DNA from: Liolophura sinensis
Lineage: Eukaryota > Mollusca > Polyplacophora > Chitonida > Chitonidae
NCBI RefSeq assembly: GCF_032854445.1
Contig: NC_088301.1
Coordinates: forward strand, 27,264,402 to 27,328,401
Direction: 5' to 3'
Length of the DNA stretch: 64,000 bases
Under the pieces are notes generated by a model. It searched no databases, was not told the DNA's origin, and saw nothing but the letters and a program-made list of their open reading frames with translations. Below are positions 11,338 through 23,935 of the stretch, piece after piece (within the stretch, counting starts at the first letter, position 1; the number at the start of each line of letters is the position of its first letter). Both the position numbers and the translations under genes were made by a program.

Positions 11338-14300
11338 TGCGTCAAATCCAGATTTCCGTTGTACGAGAATTTGATTGCTGTGTAAGTTACAGACAGATTA
11401 TATTAATCTTTTAATCTTATCAGTTGGTTGACTTTTCCATAGTAACCTGATTGATGAATTGAGAGGTATGTAGACCTATAGGCTTATTGGTCTGTTATAC
11501 ATGTATGTGGTAGGCATGGGCACCAAAGAGGTCGCTGTGAGTTCAAGTCCAGCTCATGCTGGTTTCCTCTCCGATTGTACGTGGGGATGTCTTCAGCAAC
11601 TTGCGTAGGTTTCTCCCGGACTCTGTCCGACTTCTTCCCACCATAATGTTGGCGGCCATCGTATAAGTGAAATATTCTTGAGTACGGCGTAAAACACCAG
11701 TCAAATAAAATAAATAAATTCTGTGTGACTCGTACATAGGCGTTATTAGGGAGTACAGCAAGCTTTGATACTATATAAACCGTCAAAATTCATATCTGTA
11801 TCCGAATCCGAACATGATTGCTAGACGGATTATGTTAATCAACGTAAAATGATTGGCAAATTAGATATATATGTAGGTATGAAGACCTATAGGTATATTA
11901 GTCTATTATACATATACAGCAAGCATGGACTGGCTATAGAAAGCCTTGATTAAGCAGTTTGCGTATACGTATGACACGACTGCCGTTTAGTTAGGGCAGA
12001 CGTAAAGAGTGCTGCGATCATGTAGTGGTCAGTCGGAATGGGACGAAAAGTCATATTTTATCGCATCTGTTCTCTAATTATGATACAAATTTATCGAAAA
12101 TGATTAAGGTTTGGAGGTGTTTTATCTCATATCAAACTCAAACACTGCGCCATTTTCGTAAACCTTACGTCAAGATTGTTCATATGAAGGTTTAAAACAG
12201 ACATCCGCTAAAATAAAAAATTACTTGATTTGAATTAGAATAGGTTAGGCCAATAGTTACTGTTGCCCCGCGGGTATAGCATAATTAGAAATACTATTAT
12301 TTATATACCTCGGTTATATCTCCTATTAACTCAAAATTAACCATAAATTACTAATTCTGCTCCACGGAGTCATCTGGTAATTACAAGGGTAATTGTGTGT
12401 ACATTGCATACTTACATTCTATAATAGTGATGATAAACGGCCGGAAAAACACTTTCTCTGCCGGGTTAAGTATTTGTGTGCAAGGTTGCATGACACGACA
12501 GGTGTATGCAATAATTATATGATATAATACCACAGGACATTTTTTTTTGTATGGGATTTTTTTTATGTGAATTTAACGTTCAGGACTATGCGTAGTAAAC
12601 ACATGCTTGACATTTTGTACAAATTACTCTGTATGTTAATGATGGTTATACACGAGATTCAAGTATGTAAGAGTTTACAACTCAGTTCTCCCTTCACAAA
12701 GCATGTACACCAGCTGTGTACACTTTTATGTGTAGTATGCCTTTGGTACACTACTGGATTGAATGGGATGGTATGTGTGGGGGAGGTGGGGCGGGTAGGC
12801 AGAGGCGAGAGGGAAATGGGTAATTTGGTCATGAATGTCATTATATTCTTTAAAAAATTGATATGAAGTAAATTACGGTGAAAAGGTCGAATGCTGGAGA
12901 TCTGTATAAATTATAAGTATTGTAGGCCTTATGATGACAGGTATCATTAAGTATGTGGGTAGTTTCATGTATTTTACAGTCCGTCAAACATGTAAGCAAA
13001 CTGAATATAGGTGTATTGTCACGAAAACTGCGATTATTTAACATGGGTTAGATTGTAACAAAAATTGGCAGTTGTGTCTGACGTGACGGGGAAAATAGTT
13101 CGTGTGAGATTCTCGTAGGCAGAACTTTTAATTAATAATTTACCCTCAGGTCGATCGACATTCCCGGATGTTCTTTGTACATACGGTTTGATAAAAGGCT
13201 TCCGGCCCCATTCCTATAGCCTACAGACCAACTGACCCGGTAACTCTGTGTGTGTACATACAACAAATGTACATCCATGAACACAGGGACGATTAAATGA
13301 CTTCGGCATGGCCTTGTGCGTACATCTTCCCGGACGTTCTCGCGGTCATATTCAAAGAGGGACCTATATTATGAATGGACTGACGCGTCAGAAAAATACG
13401 GCTAATGTATATTGTTTTATGGTCATCCTTTCCGCATCCAAGAATGGATATAAGCCTCACTCTGATTAGTCGGAAAGTAGAGCCAACCTGTTAAATATTA
13501 TACGCCAAGGCTTACTTACAAGAAATTTAGAATTAGTATAGTAAATTGTTTGGGGACTGTTAATGTTTAAATCCCATGCAACTTTTCAAGCTAGTAATTT
13601 TCTCCGCTTTAAATAGCCGTGGTTCTCACTCTGATTTATTGAACTGAGTCAGAGTTGTGTCCTTGCTTCTAAATGCTCGCGTAGGCGTATTGTGTGCGTA
13701 ACCTGTTGTTTTCACTCAGTCAGGCGTTAATGTTTGTACTGTAAGTCTCAGTTACATTCACAAGGAAATAGTTTTTGTGTATATAATTTCACGTTAAATA
13801 ACTAAACAGGAAACACAAAGGCCAATGTTTTTGATTTCTTTACGGCAGATAAATCAAAGCAACCAGTCGTCTTGGATTGTCAGTCTCGGTTACATACACA
13901 TAAAAATAATTTTCGTGTAATTTCATGCATGTGTAACTCTTACGTCTGTAGGTCAATCAGATGCCTGATGAACGTCGGTGGTTTATACCGGGCACTGGTT
14001 TCCACCAGTCATGAACCTGACCGCCGTGATATAAGTGATATATTCTTGAGTACGGCTTTAAACAATAAAAAGCGTCACTGATTCACGTATAACGAAACAG
14101 GAAACACAAAGACCGAATTATTTCCTTTCCGGCCGTAAATAAAACTTTAATATTAGTATGGTCAACAAGGAAGAAAATAAAATACTGTTAATTACCTTAT
14201 ACATCCTGTAGTGATGAATTTCCTCATATTTGTTGGTAGTGTGAATAGACAAGCTTGGCCCGCCATCATGGCTAAACAAGTTCAAGGTCACTCTTATCTT

Positions 14301-17300
14301 TCTTTATAGATGCACTACTCGTTTCAAATCTAAGAAAGCACAAAACAGGAAAATGAAGAGAAAACAGGAAAATGAAGAGAAAACAGGAAAATGCAAACTT
14401 CATATGAAAACCTGCTGTGAAAAGTTATTTAACATACCTCGTGTCTTTCAAACAGCATTGAAAACTGTTGACCGCTTCTCTTTACATGATTTCGGCCTAA
14501 TTTCATACCTTTTATACTTTTTTATTTCTTTGGTGGTTTATGTTATACGTCCTTTTTGTGAATTGGCCTTGGGATGATTGACTTGGAACGTCCCCAATAG
14601 TTGACAGCTAGCATACGAATGTTTTCTTTCGGTGTTTTTTTTTTATTTTTCTTTAAGTACATTGGAAAATAATTTTTGCGTGGGCATTTGGGGCCAAGTT
14701 TTGCTATAATGGATGCGCGCACATTTCTGTATAAGCATAATCTTAATGTTATGTATATGTCTAATGATAAATTTTATTTTTGCTCAAGTTTGTTGTTTTC
14801 TCCAAACTAAAGCGTTGAACGCTTTTATAACATTTTAACGTTTTAATTATAAATTATTATTGTAATTCAGATTTAACACATGTATTTGGATATAAAGAAC
14901 AAATTTGCATTCAAATAAATTTATTCAGAAAATCTGTGATGGAAATCCGAAATACCCGAGAGTCCATATTACCCCACTTTATCGGACCACTGTGTCCTTT
15001 CTTCATTCTATCAAGTATTATGTATTTTCATTTTCAGGTGCAAGAACCAAATGCTACCAGATATTCAACGAGAAACAATGTTTCTCCACGTCTTCCCCTT
15101 TTACAAATACACTGGGGAAGGCCCCCGAATCCCCGGCTGAACAGAGAGTTACCTTCTCCTTGTACACTCCAAAGAACACCAGATCTGCGCAGCTCCTAAA
15201 TGGGGGAAATCCAAAGAGTATTGCCTCCTCTCGACTCAACCCTAACAAGATGATTCGCGTTATCATACATGGTTTCCGGGACAGAGGAAACAAAGCGTGG
15301 GTCAAAACAATGACCAAAGAGCTGCTGAAAACGGTACAAAACAACCAGTTTTTAGTGTCAAAATTGAAACTTGAATTCAGCGCTTATATTTGGACGTTAG
15401 AAGTTACAACTGCGAACACAGTTATGTTTTTACTTCTGAAGACATTAACTGATATTAATCAGGGGTTTTTTGAAGTTCATAGTTCCATTTTACAAATGGT
15501 CATTTTCCACTATAGGCAGTTCGAGAAGAACAGGTTTGAGCCGAGAATTACCACATTTCAGATACTAGAGGACATCTTGTGCATGGATCATAATTACGCA
15601 TGCGGAAATTTCACATTTCGTTTGATCACATGAGAGGTCCATCATGATGTATTATAAACGCTATAAAATCCATTGCTCCTGTGTTCAGGGTACGTTTTAC
15701 CTCGCACAGTTCAGTGATTTTGAAATTTTCTTGGGTTCTCTGTCTATACCAAATAGATTTTGTAGCATTTCATATATTTAAATGATTGGAGTATTACGCC
15801 GTACTCAAGAATATTTCACTTATACAACAGCAGTATAGTGGAAGAAAACCGGACCGAGCCATGGAGAAACCCTCGACCATCTGTAGGTTGCTGGTGGATC
15901 TCCCAAAGTACAGCTGGAGAACAAGCCAGCATAAACACGACTTTGGCTCGGTAGCACGATAACTCCTCGGGCACGGACATCCCGGTTAGTCATTTCAACA
16001 GGTTATAACTAAAGCAGTTCACTGGTCTGGTATTTAGCTGATTTGCACTTTATAGTGTAATATCTCTGGCGTTGATTTTGCTGGCAGCAAACATGGGCAC
16101 ATGTCAGTGTTTGATGCAGTTAGGATCTAATGTTTCCAAACAAACCCGTCAAATATTTAGCTGAAGATGCTGATATCACAATCTGACATACATTAATGAG
16201 GCTTTATTTCTGTTTTACAGGATGGATCAAACGTAATTGTGGTCGACTGGGAAAAGGGAGCTATGAAGTCGTTCTTGAATTATTTCCAGGCTGCAGCCAA
16301 CACGCGCGTGATCGGCGCAATGCTCGCTAAAATGGTGAAAATCATCTCAACCAGTAAAAAGATTTCTTACAACCGCTTTCATCTGATTGGACACAGCCTT
16401 GGCGCTCACATCGCTGGTTATGCCGGACGAAGATTGTCTGGTCAGATAGGGCGAATTTCAGGTAAGCTGTTCTGCTGATAAATTCATGAAAATCCGCATA
16501 ACCTTTTTAAATATTCGCAAAAACTGAAAGTGTTTTAAACCTATTTCACACTTTGGTATTTCACCTGTGGTTAAGATAGACGGACTATCTTAATCTTGGA
16601 CGTCTCACTTACTATTAAATGGATGTTGTACATCTTCAATGAAAATTTCGGAAAGGTAGTAAACACCTAGTATTAAGCAACAAATATAAAAAATGCACGC
16701 CTGAAATTTACACAGTGGAATCAAACGACTTGTGCATCTCTGTATTTTAGGGCTGGACCCTGCAGGCCCGGCTTTCGAGAAATTCAAGGAGCCAGTCAGA
16801 CTGGACAGAGGGGACGCTAAATTTGTCGACGTGATCCACACCGACGGCGACAAACTCATAAAGGGAGGTAAGTTGTGTTCAACGCCTCAGTCCGTCGAAA
16901 TATGTAACTATACCTAACGCTAAGGCAACCGCGGAAAATAAAACACATCAGGATGTGTTTGCAGATATATAAACTTCATCTATCAGTTACTAGCTAATTT
17001 AAAAATGGTTCTAGTAAGACATACTTGGAAGGTGTTTAACGCCGTGCTCAAAAATTGTTTGATTTACATCAAGTAAAGGACGAGAGATACCGGTATTCGG
17101 GAAGTAAGTCGCCACCCTTCGTCATGCAGTTCATTCTAACACGGTCTAACACGGTGTGTTTTTGTGAATATTTCAGGTGCGGGAACCTTAAAGCCTATGG
17201 GAGATGCGGATTTTTACCCTAATGGCGGTCGAAACCAACCAGGCTGTTCTCAGAAGTTTATTGACCATGTTAAAAACTGGTTCCGTGGTGGCTTCAAAGG

Positions 17301-18005
17301 TATGCAGACAGGTTTCGTGTTATCACCCATCTGACTGTTAATAAGAATTTTGTATTTTCATTTCCCATCCATGAACAGCATCTGTGCTTCCTAGGAGCAC
17401 CTGTAGAGCTCCTCATGTGGATTGCAACATAATATGAAAATTGTATACTCATATTTACATAAAAGCAATACCGAACCAGTGCACCAGCGTCACATGTTTA
17501 TCTGTATCAATTCATTACCGCGTTAATTAAAACGGTAACAAATACTGCACTCCTAAAATAGGGTCGGTCCTCCAGCCGCTGAGACTGCGAGGCTAACTTG
17601 GCAATATTGTTGCCCTATAAAAGGAGCCTCCGTAAAGTGTCAAATGTTCGATAATTTCAAACAAAATTTGTATCGCATGGTCCTATATTTGATTCGCCAA
17701 TTCCGGAATAGAAAGAAAGCTTAGCCAATGAAATGGATGGCATATTTTACTATATTTTTCATATATTACATTTTACCCTGTCTTGTTATAACAAGTATCT
17801 TATTCCGATTTTAGGGCTCACCATGAGTATAAGTTGTGACCACATGCGATCGATTGCCTTCTACACAGAGTCTATCAACACCTCCTGCACGTTCCGCGCA
17901 TGCGGTTCCACCGGATGTTCCAGAATGGGCTTCCACGCCAGTCCCAGCAAGAAAGGATCATTTTCACTAAAAACCAACTCGAAGTCCAAATTCTGTAAAA
18001 ATTAA
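10894..18005 (+). CDS. Lipase A: secreted pancreatic-lipase-superfamily enzyme without PLAT domain
   Basis: Six coding exons: 10894-10951, 15038-15333, 16221-16461, 16751-16867, 17177-17299 and 17815-18005. All borders are GT-AG, phases 1,0,1,1,1, sum 1026 nt, 341 aa. Residues 1-20 are a signal peptide ([20 protein letters not shown]). The alpha/beta-hydrolase core has the HGF oxyanion-type motif ([10 protein letters not shown]), GHSLGAH with nucleophile Ser177, GLDPAGP with Asp201, and CDHMR with His288. A cysteine-bracketed lid of about 24 residues lies between PGC and SISC. Family members hydrolyse ester bonds of tri- or diacylglycerols or phospholipids outside the cell; which substrate is not shown. 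The protein stops after the catalytic domain, so colipase-type PLAT binding is absent. Against B and C, its last exon is 45 nt shorter and lacks one cysteine pair. Intron 1 (4.1 kb) holds a SINE and a (TA)n tract. Confidence 0.92.
11265..11334. repeat. (TA)n microsatellite
   Basis: About 35 uninterrupted TA units in intron 1 of lipase A. Confidence 0.95.
11520..11720 (+). repeat. SINE-1 copy with B box
   Basis: Includes 'ggtcgctgtgagttcaagtc', the box-B-like part of the tRNA-derived head, and runs to the 'aaaacaccagtcaaataaaa' tail. It is in intron 1 of lipase A. Confidence 0.85.
13985..14080 (+). repeat. Degenerate SINE-1 3' end
   Basis: Shows 'gatataagtgatatattctt gagtacggc' followed by a decayed tail, within intron 1 of lipase A. 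Confidence 0.55.
14339..14396. repeat. 18-bp tandem repeat, 3 copies
   Basis: Three copies of 'aaaacaggaaaatgaaga', in intron 1 of lipase A. Confidence 0.8.
15780..15990 (-). repeat. SINE-1 copy
   Basis: Minus-oriented, diverged copy in intron 2 of lipase A. The 3' tail is read first on plus ('tgattggagtattacgccgt') and the head is decayed near 15960. Confidence 0.75.
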
Positions 18006-18560
18006 AACTCCGACATATTTTTGTCACATGTAATGCAGCTTCAGTATATTTATGTGTACATTTTATCTATGCAATAAAGGATATTTTAATTAATTTTATC
18101 TATACAATAAAGACTGGGTTTCCACGCCAGTCCCATCAAGAAAGGATCACCCTCACTGATAACCCACTCGAAGCCTAAGTTCTATTAATATTAAAGTACC
18201 TACATGTTTGTATCACGTCATGCAGCTTCAAATTTGGTAATCATTTTATTTATGTGTAAAATTTGATCTATTCACTAAAGGATATTTGAAATAATTTTAT
18301 TACTGTTCAATATTTGTAAATTTTATCTTTTCACTAAAGAATGTTTCAACAAGATTTAACTGTGTAATGTAAGCAAATGATATCTATGCAATGAAGAAAA
18401 TATTTTAACTAATTTTATAGCTATTTAATATGTGTAAATTTTATCTGTTTAACAAAGAATACCGTAACAAGTTTAACTATGCAATGTGTGTACAGTTTAT
18501 CTATACAGTGAAGTACATTTTAACTAATCTTTGTGGTATATGTGACGAATTTGCAGTAAA
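17925..18560. repeat. Duplicated exon 6 tail and 3'UTR of lipase A with repeated AATAAA-like signals
   Basis: The stretch from 'ttccacgccagtccc' in exon 6 (about 17928) to about 18112 is repeated at about 18118-18300. The repeat has a decayed reading frame and a different stop. Further partial copies of the 'tgtgtaaattttatct...' 3'UTR segment follow to about 18540, each with an aataaa, actaaaga or similar hexamer. Confidence 0.75.
18073..18078 (+). terminator. Polyadenylation signal of lipase A
   Basis: AATAAA 68 bases after the stop at 18005. A second AATAAA follows at about 18106 in the duplicated 3'UTR. Confidence 0.7.
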
Positions 18561-18599
18561 GACTAAGCATTTCAAGTCCTTGACTCCTGTTATTTTTCA

Positions 18600-20140
18600 A
18601 AATTGCTGAAAATCGAACAATGTTTACCATAGCTCACCCTTGCTGAAAGCATGTCTTATGATATACAAATGTATGTGAAATCATCGCTTTTATTTGTCAC
18701 GAAAAGATGACAGTTCATAGGCTAAATAGCTGACGACAGTCCACGTGAACATGACGGAGTACGTACATGTATTTCGATAATGCGCAGAACTGCGATAAGG
18801 CCTGGCGTACCAGTAGAGTACAAGCTATCTCCATAAGTCTGGGGTAGACCATGGCGGAGCTTTGTATATTTGAACTTCACTTTGAGCTAATCTTATATAA
18901 TCCAGCAGTTCCACAAGGGTTGAGGCTTTCAGAATAATAGCTGTATGTATGCTGAAATCCACAACAGAACAAAAATGGATTTAACATTATTGAAAACCGA
19001 CGAATCAGCCCCAAAACTTCGAGTTTATTCTCTAACTTGCCTTTGTAAAGTAAGTCAGTTCAGAATAACCAACCGTTTAAAAAAAAACGAAATATCTGGA
19101 AAAGTGTCAAAGTCCATAACTACACAAGAGGGCAACATAATTTATTGAAAATGAACGAAAGAACAGAGTTTCATCTGTAACTTGTCATGGTGAACCCGCG
19201 TACCGAATTTCAGTTTAATATAATACCGTAAAATTCCGAAAAAGGGCAAAACAAAGGCCATTATTTTGTCGAAATTCGAACTTGATTTGTAACTTGTTTT
19301 GAAAAAAATTAGGCTGTTTCTGACTGCAACATACTCGATGCAAAGAAAATTAGAATGCATAAAGACATCAGCATGGAGAGTAAAACCAGAACAGCGAGGA
19401 CATAAATTTAATAGATTGGTGCTTGGTCCAAGGACAACATTTTTTTGCAAATAAGCAGCAGAACAGACAGCTGGGAAGACAGACAGAAAAAGATATACTG
19501 ACAGAAACATGAGCTAGCCTAAATGACCTCAAAATTTCGCCCAGAAAAGTGTATTTTTTGAGGCAAATGAATGTCACAAAATATTATTTTTTTGGTGCTG
19601 AAACTTACAATTTTCCAGCAGAATATCTACTCATGATGCAAGCAACCCTCAAAACACCCTCTAAAATCAATAGAACTCTCAGAATCCAGAGAAATAGGCT
19701 AGTTGTCATGGACGATATTTATGGTCATTTGAGGGTGTTTAGTGGAGGGAAAAATGGTGAATCTGGCTTAAAAATCAAGGAAGTAAGCACACCGCTTAGA
19801 AATGATCTAATCTTCTGCTCAAAGCCACCAGATTGTCAGATGTCAAAAAGGTGACTGGACTGATGACCATATCCAGGATTTTCACACAGACTTCATGAAG
19901 ATGTTCGGTGTGGTAGGCTTCCTGTGTCGTGTAAGTTACGTCATCCCGGGCCGGATTCGGTTGGTGGGGAGATGATTCAGTCAAGTGCATTACTGGGATT
20001 GATTCATCGGGCATTTTCGGTTACCGGCACGGAAATGCTGATATCTGAGTCCATCTCAGATATTCGGATAGCATTCGGAAAAATCGCGAATTGCGTATGC
20101 AAATTAGGTAATGATCCTGTAACAAATCTTTCGCATTTCC
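18600..20140. other. Gene-free stretch between lipases A and B
   Basis: AT-rich DNA without recognisable exons. Open frames up to 122 codons occur on both strands, but show no family resemblance or splice context. Confidence 0.4.
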
Positions 20141-20144
20141 CTGC

Positions 20145-20300
20145 ATAGTCCGTGGCTCAGTTGTATGACCCAGGAGCCCCTCACCAATGCGGTCGCTGTG
20201 AGTTCAAGTCCAGCCCATGTGGACTGGACATCGCTGTGATCGATGACATATATTATTCTTGAGTACGGCGTAAAACACCAATCAAATAAATAAATTAATT
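20145..20300 (+). repeat. SINE-1 copy with internal deletion, head present
   Basis: Starts 'gtccgtggctcagttg' (A box side), has 'ggtcgctgtgagttcaag' (B box), then jumps to the 3' end and the 'aacaccaatcaaataaataa' tail. The middle of the body is missing. Confidence 0.85.
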
Positions 20301-20789
20301 GATTCTTATATTCATGACATGGCTCAAAGAGATACCCTTTTACACATAACTTCTTTGATGGGTCATAGGTCATGTGTTCGCCTGTGGAAGTGTGGGACGG
20401 AGTGTGTTTCAATATTTATCTGTTTATTTTTTTGACTGGTGTTTACCATGCTAACCACCTCGCTCAAGGAGGCCTCTGTTCCCATATTATATTTAAAACA
20501 ATGTGGTTTTCAAATTTTAAAAAGCTTTGAAAATGTCGGTATATTGTTATTGGACTTAGGTTTTCATTATCGCCTGCATCAAAAACTGTATACGGAATGT
20601 TCGTTTAAACATGTTTTTGCCGCGATATGACCGTAACTATACAATAAAAGAGTATTCGTTCACTTTTTGCAGCTCCAGAGTTAAGCAGAATTAGGTGAAA
20701 AAATGGTCCACAATTACTCAAAATACCGAGCTGTCATTTCTGACAAACAATAACGTGAAAACAATACAAGGGACAAGGTCCTTATATAC

Positions 20790-21095
20790 GAGGGATGCTT
20801 ATTCAGACGGTATATGGTTTTATGCAGGTATAAAGCAAACACCACAGCAGCGATCACAGCGTGCTAGTTGCCAAATGGTCACCCGTTACCTGTGAAATCC
20901 AATCTTCTGCCAAGTTACCTCAGTTAGGGATTCTTACTCCACCAACAGAATCACGGTTTACGCAGGCACACGGTACAAAACAATAAAACCAGAGCAGCGA
21001 CAACAGCGTGACAGTTACCAAATGATGACACGTAACTGGTGAAATCAACTTGCACAGCCCAGTACAACGGCTTAAGCATATCTGGTAAAAAAGTA
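20790..21095 (+). repeat. Interspersed repeat R3, two adjacent copies
   Basis: Two head-to-tail copies share 'cagagcagcgacaacagcgt' type sequence followed by 'ttaccaaatgatgacacgta' and 'aactggtgaaatc'. They match 1000-1080 and 62900-62990. Confidence 0.55.
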
Positions 21096-21589
21096 CAAAC
21101 ACAAATTCGCAATGGCGGCGACATCCTCGGGTGTAGAGTTTCGTGTCGTCTTGCACATAGGCCCCTCGTTAAGTGAACGACAAACGTTAGAAGACAGCAT
21201 GCTCAGGTGTAAATTTTAACTGTTTAAGAGTGTTAATATGTGACATTTGTCAGAAAATGTGCAGATCTGTAAATATATCTATCTGTTCCTATTTTTCAGA
21301 GTACAACAACCAGCCCATCAAGACAGCCCTCAGAATGTAGAGAATATTAGCCTGAGGCAGATCAAGAAATGTCCTAATTATATCCTTTTTAATTTGTTTC
21401 AGATTATTATGTAAGGCAATGACGTGGACCAGATCATGGAGAACTTTGTAAATTTGCCACATAACCACTCATACCACAGCCCAAAACAGCCATTTTATAC
21501 TTCTCAGTGGAATCATATCCGACATTTTTAGGGAATTTCTAACAATAGTAGTGTCAAATTAATCATTCAAAATCTAACGCATTTACATG

Positions 21590-21740
21590 AACACGTAGAA
21601 CAAAGTCCTAACTGAAGGAAACTGACAAGAGGCCCCATTTCACCGGTTACGTGTGAGCATTCGCCAATGATCACACTGTCATCGCTTCACAGGGTTTACT
21701 CGCTATGCTCGGTTCCACAGACAGCTACAGTCTGTATTTA
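21590..21740 (-). repeat. Interspersed repeat R3, minus orientation
   Basis: Its reverse complement reads 'cacacgtaaccggtgaaatg' then 'ggcctcttgtcagtttcctt', matching the other R3 copies. Confidence 0.5.
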
Positions 21741-21934
21741 GTATAAATCCACAAATAATATGACTTCTGCAAGTGTTCCTTCAATTTCTTTGTCCACATA
21801 ATGTAAAATATTCTGATTCTAATTCAGAACAAATTCACCGCTTGTGCATGCGCTAAAATATGGAAGCTCTCCCCACTAAACATTCCAGTAAGTTAATTAT
21901 CTGATATTCTTTTTTTTTCTTTTTTTTTTTTGAT

Positions 21935-22080
21935 TGTTGTTTTACGCCGTACTCAAGAATATTTCACTTATGAGTCCGGGGGAAACCCACGACCATCCGC
22001 AGGTTGCTGAAAGACCTTCCCACGTACGGCCGGAGAGGAAGCCAGCATAAGCTGGTCTTGAACTCACAGCGACCGCATTT
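21935..22080 (-). repeat. SINE-1 copy with deletion near its 3' end
   Basis: Minus-oriented. The segment 'acgacggcggccagcattat' is missing, so 'cacttatgag' joins directly to 'tccgggggaaaccc'. It extends to the B box ('gaactcacagcgaccgcatt'). Confidence 0.85.
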
Positions 22081-22089
22081 ATCTGATAT

Positions 22090-23220
22090 TCACATATATA
22101 AAGAAAAATTCCGGTGTCCTTAAATTGTTTGTTTGATTGGGTTCCAACATAATTTTAGTTATATCACCAGGATGTCTCCTTGTAACAACGGGAGCTATCC
22201 CCCCTGGATGCACGTTTTTGCACACAGTCGTTTTTTAAAAAGTATAGTTCCAACAAATGCGGTCCAAAAAATAGCGAATTATTTAAAAAAAAACAAGACC
22301 TCATAAAAATCTCAGCAAAAATTGTAAGTAGCAACGGATGAAAGGATGAAAGTAGTCCTAAGATATTGGATTTTGTAACGATTTTAAATGCATACTTGTG
22401 TGTATACTAATCTTTTGATGTCCAACAGGCACATTGAATTCACGAATCCATCTGAAAACTTTGATCTAACTAACACCCAACAGATGTTCGTTTCTATGAA
22501 CTAACCTATATATCTCCTTATTAGCCGAAGACAATACATATCTCTCAAGGTCACTAAAGAACCGCCAGATATCATTTAAAAAAGTGTTTGTAATGCATCG
22601 ATTACCGTTACCTACAACAATTTCACAAAATAGCAATCAATTCATCGTAAAATTGTACCAAGAAATATAAAATGGAAATTATCGCCCAGCTACATTCATA
22701 TAATCAATAAAAGAGCTTTCTCTCACCCATTTTAACCACAGGCTTAACCTATGTTTACAGTCTTAGTATTTAGTTTTGCGTTTTGGGTCGTTTGAAAAAA
22801 AATGTGCATACTGAGAGCTTCTCTCAGCTTCTAAATGTGTAATGAGGATATTTTCAGGGTGTTATAAAAATACGGTTTATTTCCGATTTTTGTCATTTTG
22901 TACAAAAAGTATATCGGGATGAAATCTAAGCTTTGAGTGCCTTTACCAAATTAAACTGTTTGTTGGATTCTGTGCTTTGGTGATTCGCCAGCAAAGAGTA
23001 TATCACAACAAACATTGGCCAAGTGGTTAGAAGCGCTCACCTCACTATCGCTGTAGGACAAACCAGGTGTGGATTCAAACTAAATATAGGGCAGGGAATT
23101 TGTATATCGGCCGCTCTCGCTGCTTTTTAAGGGGTTAACGATGTTTGTATGGTTGTTTGCTCAGTTTAAATTTCGTTTATGACCATCTAACTTCCACCAA
23201 TATTATGTACATATAGACAT
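22090..23220. other. Gene-free stretch
   Basis: No exon or recognisable repeat seen. AT-rich. Confidence 0.4.
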
Positions 23221-23224
23221 ATAC

Positions 23225-23365
23225 GTTACATGTGTAAAAGTTCGTCAGTACTCGGGCACTCCGGTTTCCATGAAAGTGACCAGCATCGTTTATGAGAAAT
23301 TCTTGAGTATGGCGTTCAACAAGAGTAAATAAATGAACTAATAAATAAATAAATAAATAAGAGTG
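23225..23365 (+). repeat. Degenerate SINE-1 3' end
   Basis: 'attcttgagtatggcgttca' followed by an (AAAT/AATA)n tail. The rest is diverged. Confidence 0.6.
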
Positions 23366-23877
23366 TCTATTACTACTATGGAAGGTGGATGAGGACATAT
23401 CGCCCCGCGGCCAAGGGCTCAACGAGAACGGTACCACTCGCCCACGATTTGCGGGCCGTGCGGCGAGATGTCCTTATCCGGCCTCCATATACTACCGCAC
23501 AGAGGAAGTTTTCCTGTATACATTTGTCTCGTGCAGATGATGTCACTTTTTCCAGCGAAGTATATTGGGAAACGGCTATCAGCGACCAAATGTCGTCTGT
23601 CAAAGAATAGTCTGAACCATGCGAAGAAAAATGGTCAACGAAGACGACATCTGTTATTTAAGCATTGGTTTCCACTAACACGTTGTACTATTTTTTGAAA
23701 ATCTGTGTCGGTAAACTTTCTAGGTCAATAGTTGTTGAATGTATTAAAATAATTTTCGCCAGTGTCAACATGACGCTCACTCAAAACTGCTTTAGATTTA
23801 ATTAATACGGCAATAAACGATCTGTATCGATTAAGGTTTGTTTGCTGAAGATGATCTACTTTAGGAAACAAGAGCCA

Positions 23878-23886
23878 TATATAAAA
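23878..23886 (+). promoter_or_regulatory. TATA box of lipase B
   Basis: TATATAAAA, 50 bases before the ATG at 23936. It argues against the ATG at 23898, which would lie at or before the expected transcription start. Confidence 0.65.
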
Positions 23887-23935
23887 CGTTCCCAGAAATG
23901 AATTTCAAGATATTCGCACTGTCAAGAAGGCGAAG

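Noticed and set aside
19142-19577. Minus-strand ORFs of 69-122 codons
   Set aside because: Low-complexity composition, no splice partners or recognisable domain.
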